Assembly: GCA_013054445.1 (NCBI GenBank)
Contig: JAAMPI010000969.1
Coordinates: 1 to 21,947, forward strand
Source: Cudoniella acicularis
Taxonomy: Eukaryota; Ascomycota; Leotiomycetes; Helotiales; Helotiaceae
Reading direction: 5' to 3'
DNA: 21,947 nucleotides
Both the position numbers and the translations under genes were made by a program. The notes beneath the pieces were generated by a model. It saw nothing but the letters and a program-made list of their open reading frames with translations, searched no databases and was not told where the DNA came from. Positions within the stretch are counted from its first letter, which is position 1. Every line of letters starts with the position of its first letter. Below are positions 9,415 through 19,331 of this stretch, piece by piece.

Positions 9415-11200
9415 ATGTTCTTTTCTTCTTTTCTTCTGATTTCTACCGCCATTTCTGGTGCTCTTGCAGCTCCCAAGCCTGCAACTCCTGCCAAGAGTCT
9501 TTCAAAAAGATGTACCAATAGCGCCTCCGATAGATCCTGCTGGGGGGATTACGACCTCTCCACCAACTATTATGATGTCGTACCTGATACAGGTGTCACT
9601 CGCGAGTATTATTTCAACATCCAAAATGCGACTGCTGCTCCAGATGGCGTGGACAGAATTGTGTTGAGCGTTAATGGATCAGTTCCTGGTCCAACTATTA
9701 TTGCCGATTGGGGCGATACTGTTGGTGAGTACTTCCTTCAATTGGACAGTCCGTTCTTGAACTAATTCTCCAAAGTCGTCCATGTCACCAACTCCATGGC
9801 GAACAATGGTTCTACTATACACTGGCACGGTGTTCGACAGAACTACACCAATCAGATGGACGGCGTCCCAAGTATAACTCAGTGCCCAATTGCTCCTGGC
9901 GACACATATACCTACACATGGCGCGCAACTCAGTACGGTTCTAGTTGGTACCACAGCCATTTTGCTGTGCAAGCTTGGGATGGTATCTTCGGAGGAATCC
10001 AGATCAACGGCCCAGCCACGGCGAATTATGACGAAGATCTTGGACCTCTATTCCTCAATGACTGGTCTCATCAGACTGCTGAACAGCTAGCAATTGAAGC
10101 TGCAGCCACCGGCCCCCCAACTCTGGATAACTGCCTCATCAACGGTACTAATACTTACGGTGATCTTGGATCTCGATTTGAGACCACTTTTGTGTCCGGA
10201 ACTCGATATAGAATTCGTCTTGTGAATGGAGCAGCGGACACTCACTTCCGATTTACGATTGATAACCATACATTAGAGGTTATTGCAACAGATTTTGTCC
10301 CAATTGTCCCTTACAATACAACAGATGTGAGTATCGGCATGGGACAGCGATACGACCTCATCGTTACAGCCTCAGAAACCACCGGAAACTTTTGGATGCG
10401 AGCCATTCCCCAAGAATCTTGCTCCGACAACGACAACGTGGATAACATTCTCGGCATAGTTCGCTATGACAGCACCTCAACCGACGACCCAACAACCTCT
10501 TCATACACTCTCAGCGATTCCTGCGATGACGAAGACATCACCACTCTGGTGCCATATCTTGCACTCTCTGCCTCAACCGACCCTTCAGTCGACGACGACT
10601 ATGCGGTCACACTTGGCCGTGGCTCCAACCTTATAAACTGGGACATGAATGGTGTTTCTTTTGTCTCCGAATGGAACTATCCAACAGTTCTCGCTGTCGC
10701 AGAAGGAAACACTTCCTTCACTACAGATGAGCAAGTTGTGGAATTAGCCACAGCTAATGAATGGGTATACTTTGTTATTTCGACCACGTTTGCGCAAGCC
10801 CATCCAATTCATTTGCACGGCCATGATTTCTGGGTTCTGGCGTCCGGGACGGGTACTTTTGATGCGGATACAACGACTTTGCAGACAACCAATGGACCAA
10901 GGAGAGATGTTGCAATGTTGCCTGCTTCAGGATACTTGGTGATCGCTTATTATACCGACAACCCTGGTGTAAGTTACCACCCCTAACACGAGCTCTGATT
11001 ATTTAACTAATGATTCTCAGGCATGGCTTCTTCACTGCCACATCGCCTGGCACGCATCTGAGGGTTTCGCTCTCCAGCTCTTAGAGCGTGAGTCCGAGAT
11101 GGTTGCATTGATGGACGTGACGAGCATTAACTCAACCTGTGCTTCCTGGGACACGTATGCAACAGATGATGATCTTGTGCAGGGTGATTCCGGTATATAA
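9415..11200 (+). CDS. Laccase (multicopper oxidase, ascomycete type)
   Basis: Exons are 9415-9724, 9776-10968 and 11021-11200, giving 560 residues, normal for the family. Laccases oxidise phenols with reduction of O2 to water and act outside the cell in lignin modification, melanin formation or detoxification. A signal peptide (MFFSSFLLISTAISGALA) is followed by a short propeptide ending in SLSKR. All copper-binding motifs are present: HWHG (about 119-122), WYHSH (His at 163 and 165), HPIHLHG (446-452) and HCHIAWH (506-512). The protein ends in DSGI, the C-terminal plug signature of ascomycete laccases. The T1 axial position, ten residues after Cys507, is Phe517, where ascomycete enzymes usually have Leu. 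Several N-glycosylation sequons occur. The open frame continues upstream of 9415, but only this ATG begins a signal peptide. No lesion is seen, so the gene looks functional. Confidence 0.96.
9725..9775 (+). other. Laccase intron 1
   Basis: 51 bp, GTGAGT donor, ACTAATTC branch-like site, AAAG acceptor. Splicing gives GDTVVVHVTN, matching the conserved start of the first cupredoxin domain. Confidence 0.9.
10969..11020 (+). other. Laccase intron 2
   Basis: 52 bp, GTAAGT donor, AACTAATG branch site, CTCAG acceptor, phase 0. Splicing joins YYTDNPG to AWLLHCHIAW. Confidence 0.93.
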
Positions 11201-11240
11201 GTCGGTAGCTAGAAATAAGAGGGTAGATTGGAGTCCAGGA

Positions 11241-11246
11241 AATAAA
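11241..11246 (+). terminator. Laccase polyadenylation signal
   Basis: AATAAA 41 bases after the stop codon. Fungal signals are loose, so this is only suggestive. Confidence 0.4.
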
Positions 11247-11774
11247 ATGGTTTAAGGCTAGCAAACATGTTTTTAGCGAGATAGTATTCGTACGATTATG
11301 ATTTTGACATGCATGAAGTTACTTCCCTCACTGTCCCACTGTTCACATCCTCTTGATACGTAAAAAAAACTTTCCTAGGCTTGTGAATAGACTTCCTATG
11401 AATTTTTGACAATGTTAAACGGATCAATTAGAATTGTGTTAACAAATCAATTTCTCTAATTAATTTCGCGATAAATTTTACTAGGCTACACTATAGACTT
11501 CGAAGCCAAGTGGCCAAGACTATCTGGCGAATTCACATTCCACTGTCGGAAAATAGTATATGCTTTACAGTAGCGTACCCGTTGTTAAGGGTTTTTTAAT
11601 GGGGGCGATTAGGCTGACCCGTAGAATAAACATTACTTACAAATCAAAAGTCCACCTGGGCGCTGTCCACCACACTGGTGGCACCAGTGACGTTATTCTT
11701 TTAAAAACCCAATATCAAGCACGATACTTATAAATCGACGTTAAATCCCTAGCAGCTCGATTAAAGTTCTCAAA
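11247..11774. other. Intergenic region between the laccase gene and the reductase pseudogene
   Basis: AT-rich in 11390-11480. The part just before 11775 would be the promoter of the decayed reductase gene and holds a TATA-like CTTATAAATCG near 11726-11736. No gene is seen. Confidence 0.4.
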
Positions 11775-13331
11775 ATGGATACAGTAATCACCTCCAATGG
11801 CCCTTGTGTTGGCCTCCCAACCTTCAACGAAACCGGACTCACAGCTCTCGTGGCTGGCGCAAATGGAATCAGCGGGAAGTACATGCTGCAAATGTTATCC
11901 CAGAATCCTCAACGGTGGTCCAAAATATGCACTATCCCGACGACCGCCACAGGGTTTCAATACACCTACCATTGAGCACATCGCTATCATTTACTTACTG
12001 GTAAAGAAAATATCGAGAAAATTTTGAGAGGCAAAGGCATTGTGAAAGTAGATTTTGCATTCTACTTTGCGTATACGGAAGTCAATGGACCAGATGGGGA
12101 AATGTGGGCAGGCCAAGAACAGATGGTAGAAGAGAATGGAAAGATGCTGGAAGATTTGTTGTTAGCGATAAAGGGTATCGCCTTTAAACGCATCGTTGTG
12201 CAAACTAGTGCTAAGGTATTTGACATGCATCTGATTTTAACGCCGAAAGGGATTGCTAATTTTTCTGGGAATTGCCATTATGGTATCCACATCAGCCCAG
12301 TATTGACGCCTTGTCGTGAAAGCGACCCACGGGTGCTGTCCATCCCAAATTTATACTAGAGGTAGGTTTAAAAATCATTTTGAACTTATATGTTGAGCTT
12401 CTGCAACTAGACAAGAGGAGATTTTGCAGAAACTCGCACCGCTGCAGAATTTCGTTTATTCCGTAGTCCGACCGGGAATCATCGTTGCGCAGTCGAAGGA
12501 AATTTTATGAATCTGGCATAAGTTTCTCTGCAGCCGAAAGTCAGCCTCATGCTGACAGGTGTACTCAAAGCATCGCACTGGGGCTGTACTTTGCTGTGCA
12601 GAAAGAGCTTGGGGAGCCTGTGACATTCCCAGGTATGTTCATCAAGGATCTCGCGCTTTCTCCTAATTTTGACCGTAATTGTAACAGGAACCGAGGATAA
12701 ATACGACGGAATAGACACCTTCTCATCAGCAATGCTGAATTCCTACCTTGAGGAACGATGTGCCTTAACACCAGCGGCTACGAATGAGGTGGCGTGTATC
12801 CTTCGCTCTTTTCATTATGATGCTAATCTTCAACACTGTAGGCATTCAATGCCGCAAATGGGGACATGCCAACTTGGGAGCGAATTTTCATCGACCTAGA
12901 ATCTTTCTTCGACGTAAAAATAGACCAGGACCAAGTCAAAAAACCAGCTCTAAGGCCATCATATCACGAAAGCGAACTTAGTTCACCAAAAGATCCAAGC
13001 AAAAGAGGCGTGTTAGAACTACGAAACAGCCTTCAGCAATAGACGAAAGAGCTGAAGGTAACTCAAGCTTGGGATAAATGGCACAGAGGGAAGGGCTGGA
13101 CTGAGAGGCGTTTTACCAGGCAAGCTGGCCTTGCATTGGCGGTGTTTTGAGCTTTCAATTCCATTTGATAATGGATATGGACAAGGTAAGATAACCGCTT
13201 TACTCTGCGATCTCTAACTGGCAGAGTTGAGCAGGCTAGAAATGCAGGATTTTTTTGGAATTGTTGATTCTACCCTTGATTTTATTAGGGTTTTCGAAAC
13301 TGCCCAGCAATTGAAATTCTTATCTAGATAG
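11775..13331 (+). pseudogene. Decayed PRISE-type NAD(P)-dependent reductase (SDR superfamily)
   Basis: The ATG at 11775 begins a protein with the Rossmann motif VAGANGISGKYMLQMLS and, one frame on, ALSRRPPQGF. Further conserved pieces are VDFAFYFAYTEVNG, RIVVQTSAK, HYGIHISPV, VYSVVRPGIIV, DKYDGIDTFSSAML and NAANGDMPTWERIFIDL. This matches the PRISE group (progesterone 5-beta-reductase/iridoid synthase-like), which reduces activated C=C bonds. Lesions: about two bases missing near 11925, one near 11988, a lost acceptor near 12260, shifts near 12499 and 12518, Trp-to-stop TAG at 13040-13042 (after SLQQ), and an extra T in the run at 13250-13256. Introns with intact borders remain at about 12632-12687 and 12787-12841. 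The end at 13331 (TAG) is the stop reached after correcting the T run. The substrate is unknown; the gene is surely inactive as written. Confidence 0.8.
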
Positions 13332-13819
13332 AGTGTTAAAAATATTTTACAATTAAAGTGTAGTCAACTCAGGGACAAAAATATTTTCGATTATAGCTAA
13401 GTAATTGCTCTCGAGGATGGGCCACCAGAGTTTTGTTCGGATCAGACGGCAACAAATGCAAGTCATGATTGCATGCTAGTACAAGTTATAGCAATTGGGC
13501 GAAGCGTATAGTATCTTCTGCACTATATACTCTAAGCCAATAGATATTAACAGCAGTACCTTAGTGCTTACCTAGCGTCGGCGCTTACAGCAGGCCCTTA
13601 ACACAAGCAGTTGGGCGGAGGGATGATATATGAAGTCAATTGCGTTTATTTACTCGTGGGTCCCGCATGCAGTTCTTTTGCAATGTTCGTGCCCTTACTC
13701 TACAACGCCGAGATGATTCACCAGCACCAGCATAACCCACCGGTGGTGTACGATTGCCATCAACTAGTCAAGGAAACCACCAAAGAGACTTCCTCCTCAA
13801 CTAGTGCCTTCTAAAAACC
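13332..13819. other. Intergenic region with no clear gene
   Basis: A 67-codon frame at 13611-13814 (+) is open but has no signal peptide, family motif or supporting context. I see nothing firm here. Confidence 0.35.
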
Positions 13820-14743
13820 TCAAAGCTCGTAAAAGAGAGGACCCACGAAAGCTTGCTGCTTCTCTGGCTCCTCTTTCTTCTTCTCCTTCTTGGCCTTTCT
13901 CAGTGTGATCTTGTTATTGCCCATGCACCCACCACAACCATTGCCACAGCATCCCTTCTTCTTTGCACCACCCTCAACTTCATCCATGCCACCACCAAAG
14001 ACTTTCGCTAACGCAGCAGTCATATCCGTTTCTAAATCAGTGTGATCATCAGCGACCACCTTCTAGACATCAAGGACAGTATCATCTACATCGCTATCCA
14101 TCGTAAGAGGCGTAATATTCTCGCTAACATTGCTCTCATAACACCCGACTTCACCGATATCCAAGCCCGACATGCCATTCTCATCAAAATGATTCTTAGT
14201 AGAGAACAAGATCTGGCGAGGCTGTTCAGGCTTTCTGTAAACCGCCAAGTAGACTTGCTCCAGTCCCAGATATGGGATAACGACTGTGATGAGGAAGAAG
14301 GCACAGACTAGCCGAGCCCAAATGATAGCTAAGAGGTTGGGGAGCTTGAGGGGTAGGCGGACAGTGTTATAGAGTGTAATGTCTTCGCGAGCGGGTAAGG
14401 TTGAGTAGATTTATTGAGGAATCCGGACGAAGAAGACAGTTGTGAAGAAATATGGCAAGTTGGTAAGGCAAGCAAAAGCCATTGTAGAGTATCGAAAGAT
14501 ATATTTGCAGATGGTGCGTAGCAAATAGTGGTGGATGAAGAAGACGACCACCACGAGGGGTAGGCAAGAAGGAATGGAACGAATGACGCTAGCAGGAGGC
14601 TGAGGAGGTCCATTGTGTTGAACTGAGTGTATTCTCTGATTCTGCTTATAGTTGCTTGGAGGATGCTGATTGTTCGTTAGGGAGAGCCCAAAGCTACAAG
14701 AGCGCATCTTGAATGCTAAGGTTGAAAAGCTGTTGGTTGACAA
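13820..14743 (-). pseudogene. Decayed gene for an unrecognised membrane protein
   Basis: One reading frame runs from 14743 down to 13820 (308 codons) interrupted by only two stops: TAA at 14413-14411 and TAG at 14065-14063. No frameshift is needed. The product would have two or three hydrophobic segments (around LPLVVVVFFIHHYLL, MAFACLTNLPYFFTTVFFV and LLAIIWARLVCAFFLITVV). A hydrophilic tail follows, containing the Cys-rich CCGNGCGGC and then a Lys/Glu-rich stretch and a normal end (GPLFYEL). Both stops could come from Gln codons by C-to-T change in a CpA context, as RIP makes. A second overlapping frame from 14613 starts with a signal-like MDLLSLLLASFVPFLLAYP, so the true 5' end is uncertain. 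I do not recognise the family. Confidence 0.5.
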
Positions 14744-15541
14744 TTGTCGTCGTCGACAGGCGAATAGTGTCGGAGTGCGGGCTTATCGAGTGCAGACATA
14801 TCAAGTGCAGGCGATAGAAAATGCAAGCTTGTGCGCTCCTTGACAAGTACCGTTAAAGTCTTAGTGTCATACAATATAAGGACTGTACTACAAAAAGACT
14901 AAAAGGAGCTTATCAAGTTACGTGAGAACTTGTCCTGCCCTGAAAAGAATTTTTTAAGAAAGAGTATTAGGATCAAGTTATAGAAATAAAACCGAGGTGC
15001 TTTTTATAGAAAGTTAAGACTATGCTGGTGGGTTCCGCAGGGGTCGCCTGCCTGTGTAGGGAAAATCGAATCACTTTAAATTTAATCGAAACTTGATGCT
15101 ACGAAGACAAAGAAAAATGAGAGAAGTATTAGGTTCAGTTGGGGGTTTCAGTAGTGAATGCGGTTGGCTAGTGGATATTGAGGGAGAATAGAGAGTTTCG
15201 TTCTCTTGGAGACTAATAGTTTATTGTTTTAGTAGAATGGCAAGGAAATTTAAGTAATAACTAGGATAACGACAACTTTACTTAGTCGCTTGCCGTCCAG
15301 CTTCTTTATTCAGTCAACTACTAGTAAAATATTTCTACAGAGTTAACGGTATGAAACAAGAAGGGAAGGCAGAGGACAAAGATTTGAGATCCACTATGCA
15401 CAACAACTTTCAAACTGAGGGAAAGTTATACCGTAACTAACATATTTCAATAGTGTAGTAACCCTTTTCAGCGCAATATCTGCCCTTTTTAAAGTAATGC
15501 CACTGAAGAAACTCAGAGTGATCCACGCTCTTAAAATGGTC
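14744..15541. other. Non-coding stretch
   Basis: No gene, RNA or repeat is recognised. The part above 15440 may hold the worn 3' end of the HET-type pseudogene, which reads toward it on the minus strand. Confidence 0.4.
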
Positions 15542-16211
15542 CTAGAAGTCCTTTGCATCGTCAATATGAAACTGAACATGTCCTATCCTGCGAAAGAATC
15601 CAGCAGATTTTACTAGAACTGGTCCACGCATGAACGACATGACAGGAATAAGGAAGGCATCCTACTCTTGAGAACCATATGGATCCCAGATAATATCAAG
15701 ATTGATAGTAACAGGAAGCACCTGAATTTCTCTCGTGACAGCACGAACCTTGAACACTTGCCCATGACCATGTTGGTGAGTGCCTCGGAAAACCAGCTGT
15801 TAAGGGGATCCGTACCCTTCAGCAAAGCTGAGACTCGATGTCGTTCCGCCAGAGTCCAGCATAATAGCCATCTCTCGTTTGGTTGTGGATGTGCTTGACC
15901 AATCCAGAGATTGCAATCAGCTTGTCTTTCTTAAAAGTCAGATTACAACTAGAATATAACTAAACAATTGTCGGCCATAAATCTATAGTAATTAGCTGTT
16001 TGTGAAGATAGAAATCCCTGTACGAGAGTGGTGATGGAGATTTGTCTGGGAATGTTACGCACGCCGTAAGCTCGTTGCATTTCCAGAAGACCTGCATAGA
16101 ACTGAAGTGTGAAGTCCGTGAGGCTAGAAATCTTTCTTGCACAGTCCAAGCCCGTGACGCAAGAGGTCCCCAGCAATGATTCGGGGTTGCATACTCTGAG
16201 ATCTTCTTCAT
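15542..16211 (-). pseudogene. Decayed HET-domain (heterokaryon incompatibility) gene fragment
   Basis: On the minus strand from 16211 one frame reads SRAWTVQERFLASRTSHF, FWKCNELTACVTFP, then after a TAG at 15962-15960 KKDKLIAISGLVKHI and YYAGLWRNDIESQL. After a TGA at 15821-15819 it reads PTWSWASVQG. These are the usual landmarks of the C-terminal part of HET domains (W-LQER, DKL-AISG, AGLWR, SWSWAS). A different frame further on gives GFFRRIGHVQFHIDD before a TAG at 15544-15542, like the C-terminal end of such proteins. HET proteins mediate non-self recognition and cell death on hyphal fusion. The core N-terminal motif is not clear; RYACISYRS near 16560-16580 on the same strand may be a trace of it. 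Two nonsense codons and a frameshift make it non-functional. Confidence 0.75.
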
Positions 16212-17396
16212 TTAATATTTATCACAAAGTTGTATTGTCCCTCCACCTACCGAGAGCAGTCGAGTAGACAGTACGCAGGAAAAGATAGTGCAGGTGGGGT
16301 GATTTCGCCCGCAATTTTGAAGCTACTTCACGAACTATCCTAGCGGTCGCAGAAACGTGGTTTCTAGCTCAGGATGAGGCCTGTCAATATGCGTAGTGAT
16401 TCTAGTGATGTGAGCTTCTAGTTTCATTGCCGAGTTAGGTTAAAAAAAATTCCAGAAGTATAAATATCCAACGTTTAAGAGGTGATCTTAATGAACTATT
16501 GCATAGGATAAACTAGCATTTTGAGGATAGTATGATATTCTAAAACTCCGATAAGAAATACAGGCATAGCGCGGTGTGGTAACAGTGGTGCTGTCAGATT
16601 TTTTATTTCTGAGCACAGGGACATGACATCGGAAGAAACATGCTGAGGCCTCTGCGTCACTGCCGGCTGGAACACAGTGTTGGATCGGGTCCACAGGGAA
16701 AATACTGGATAAACTTGCCTCTATTTTAATGAACACCGCACACCAATAGTTCTGATCATGAACTTCATTGGCATTCACACTGATGATATGTTGACTCGGT
16801 AGTTTAGACGGTAAATTATGTAGATACAACACGGCATGAGCTATGTGGGTTTCTAGAGTGTGCAAAGTATTTGTGAAGAACCATATACTCAAATACAATC
16901 CTAGATGTGATTTCTAATCTATCCCAAAGCACATTTTTATAGACATGCCCAAAATCTTCTGCCTGAGTCCCAAGGCGACGTTGGGATGAAGATAGGTATT
17001 TCCATACACTTTTCGCTTTCCCGGGACATTCCACTGGGATAACACCCTGAGGCAGTCCCACTACCTGACTTCAGCTACTTTTGGTCCGCTTCCCCGTTGA
17101 TTTCCTGACCAAACATCGTGCATGCGAAGGTGGGAATCTTCCGATTGTGTTCCCTCCTAACATCTATTTAGCCTGTTCTCGTAGCGAGCTCATGGTCCCA
17201 TAATCGATTTGGATCAAAGCAGTCAATTAATATTATCTGCGGATGAAAGGATTCACATTACTATACTTCATATTAAAATTTATGTTATCATGCACTCACT
17301 ACACCTAAGGGATGTTTGCGAATTTCTCTACTAGTGTATGTTATCCTCTCCTTGTCATTATTTGCACACGCCTCAAACGACCAGAAAAGTGCAAAT
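16212..17396. other. Region between the HET pseudogene and the pectin methylesterase gene
   Basis: Open frames at 16488-16898 and 16816-17061 (-) overlap and match no family I know, though the first contains TTPRYACISYRS, which faintly resembles the beginning of a HET domain. The last 200 bases should hold the promoter of the gene starting near 17397. Confidence 0.35.
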
Positions 17397-18589
17397 ATGA
17401 AGTTTTCAATCTTTTTTTTCATTGTTTTGCATGCTTGTCTGCTCAGATGCGGCTACACTTGAGGTTAAGGCACCCTCAACACCGAAATACGACACGGTAT
17501 TGGCCCATCTGTGACTCCCATTCCCTAGACTTTGCTCACAAGCGCCTAGATTTCAGATGCGCTCAGGGATGCGCAGTCGGGAGACACCATCATTGTGTAT
17601 CCTGGAATATATAAAGAGAAACTTAACATAACTACGAACTCGATAACTCTTCAAGGCACAGCTTATCCAAGCACAAACCCAGCTGACAATGTCGCCCTCA
17701 TCGACTTCCCAACATATCGCACGGATGACGTTAGCAAGGACGATAGTGGTTCGTCTCTCCCTCTCCTGTGCATTCCCCTTATTCCAGGGACTAACCCTCC
17801 CTCTCAAGCAACGGTCCTGGTAACGGGGAATAACTTCAAAGCCTATAACCTTAACATCACCAATTCAGCCATCGGGGCCTCGGAGCTAATGGCAGTGGCC
17901 GTTTCCTCGCGAGGCAACAGCAATGGTTTTTACTCTTGCGGTATTGTTTCAACTCAAGGAACATTCTACGCTCACAAGGGAAGCACATTTATTTCAAGGT
18001 GTTACATTGAGGGGACACTGGATTTTGTGTTTGGGAGGAAGGGGAATGCTTGGTTTCAGGGATGTACGCTTGCTGCGATGAGGCCTCAGGGATCGATCAC
18101 TTCTCAGGGCAGGACGGACCCTGCGGATGATGGGTATTTGGTGTTCGATAAAGCGTAAGTGGAAAGTGTTTATCCAAGAAAGAGCTCACTAAGTTTAAAA
18201 ATAGGAAAATTGTGGTTGGAAAGAATGCTGTTCGTGGGACGAAGGGTACGGTGTTTTTAGGTCGATCATGGGGTGACTACGCCAGGGTTGTTTTTCAAAA
18301 TAGTGATCTTGGGAATGTTATCACTACAGCAGGATGGCAAGGTCCGTTTTTCTATTTCTTTCATGATTCTTTGGCGCTTTTTCATGTTTTAGAGACTAAT
18401 TGTCTTCCAGTCTATACTGCTGCTCAAGTCACGAAAAATATACTCTTCGGCGAATACGGAAATATAAATTCTGGCGGGGTGAGGGTTTCATGGGCAAAAA
18501 CGCTGACCAGTGCAACCGATATATCTTCGATCCTGCCGGGATATAGGGATTGGGTTGATAGTTCTTTTACAGGTACAAGTGCTATTTAA
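17397..18589 (+). CDS. Pectin methylesterase-like protein (CE8) with altered active site
   Basis: Proposed exons: 17397-17496, 17550-18154, 18205-18341, 18411-18589, about 339 residues, normal for CE8. CE8 enzymes remove methyl esters from pectin outside the cell. Landmarks: SGDTIIVYPGIYKEKLNI, VTGNNFKAYNLNITNS, GTLDFVFGRKGNAWFQGC (the nucleophile Asp is in LDF), GRSWGDYARVVF (Arg and Trp kept) and NILFGEYGN. Two sites differ: the usual QDTLY reads QGTFYAH, so the general-acid Asp is Gly, and the Gln of the usual SQA segment reads SEL. The start ATG at 17397 gives a signal peptide only if one T of the T8 run (17412-17419) is dropped; otherwise that frame stops at 17460-17462. A later in-frame ATG at 17431 lacks a good signal. 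The gene may thus be inactive, diverged or misassembled at that run. The CE8 fold itself is clear. Confidence 0.82.
17497..17549 (+). other. Proposed PME intron 1
   Basis: 53 bp, GTATTG donor, GCGCCTAG acceptor. It joins KYDT to ISDALRDAQSGDT in phase 0 and removes a TGA at 17511-17513. The donor is weaker than usual. Confidence 0.6.
18155..18204 (+). other. PME intron 2
   Basis: 50 bp, GTAAGT donor, CTCACTAAG branch-like site, ATAG acceptor. It joins VFDKA to KIVVGKN in frame. Confidence 0.88.
18342..18410 (+). other. PME intron 3
   Basis: 69 bp, unusual GTCCGT donor, GACTAAT branch site, CTTCCAG acceptor. Its length is a multiple of three and it has no stop, so reading through would stay open. 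Splicing restores the conserved AGWQVY...TKNILFGEY spacing. Confidence 0.75.
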
Positions 18590-18900
18590 AATTAGTTAAT
18601 TTTTTCGGGATTATGTAACCAAAGCCTCTTACGATCACATAGTATAATATAATAGAGTTATCTAATTAAGATATAACCTTAAAAACTTAAGCTTTTTTAA
18701 TATTTTTAACTAAAGTATAATATAAGTATTAAAAAGCTTAAATATTATTTAAAAAAAAAAATGAAAGTTTTAATATAGTCTCTTTTAAGAAATTATTTAA
18801 AAAAAAAAATTTATAATATTCTATTAATCTCTTTATTTAATAACTATTTTTAAAAATTTTATAATTTATGATTTAAAGTAAAAAGAAAAAGAACTAGAGG
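18590..18900. repeat. AT-rich block, likely decayed repeat
   Basis: Nearly all A and T from about 18655 to 18895, directly after the PME stop. It holds an inverted pair (AAGCTTTTTTAATATT at 18689-18704 and AAGTATTAAAAAGCTT at 18724-18739) and a direct repeat (ATTATTTAAAAAAAAAAAT, twice about 45 bp apart). No coding content is seen. It is similar in composition to the element at 3276-3983, but I found no shared sequence. Confidence 0.6.
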
Positions 18901-18903
18901 CTA

Positions 18904-19331
18904 TGTTCTCGGGGTATTGATTCTCTTACTCTCCTGCTCTTCTGGTCTTGTACGAGAGTACGCCTACCTACCTACACTCGTACTATCCTATGTTAGTGTC
19001 AGTTCTCTGGTTTTTAGGAGGAGAGGCACGTGTAGGAGGATTAGGAGGCTAGAGATCACGGGTAGCTATAGTAATAGTCTTTCGGAATTAATTCACACAG
19101 TGCGCGAATTACGCCCCTTCCTTCCAAGGCTTTCTCTTGTCTCCCGACTCTCCTCGTATATACGCGGCCCCTTCAGAGAGCAAGAGAATAGGTCGGACCG
19201 TCGGAGCAGGAGAGTACAGCAGTAGCAGAGTACTAGAGCGTAGAGAGAGCCAGAAAGGGGAGAACTAGCGACCGGAAGACTAGAAGAGAGTAAAAGAGGT
19301 TGATAAGTACGGTTTCTTCCCGGCTATCACA
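18904..19331. mobile_element. Possible solo LTR or retroelement relic
   Basis: This tract of about 430 bp differs sharply from both sides. It begins TGTTCTCGGGG and could end CTATCACA, giving TGT...ACA borders. It contains a TATA-like GTATATACGCGG near 19158-19169, followed by a purine-rich stretch with many GAGAG/GTAGAG/CTAGAG words. That order resembles LTRs of fungal retrotransposons. The flanking five bases (GGCTA and TATTA) do not form a target duplication, and no internal coding region is present, so this is tentative. Confidence 0.3.

Noticed and set aside
9796..10986. Reading the central laccase exon as a separate gene from its internal ATG
   Set aside because: Both ends coincide with good splice sites, and the copper motifs are completed by the flanking exons.
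13611..13814. 67-codon frame (+)
   Set aside because: Short, with no recognisable motif, and no promoter or neighbour support.
18590..18900. A second copy of the palindromic element
   Set aside because: Similar base composition only; neither the GC-rich tips nor the internal motifs of 3276-3983 recur.
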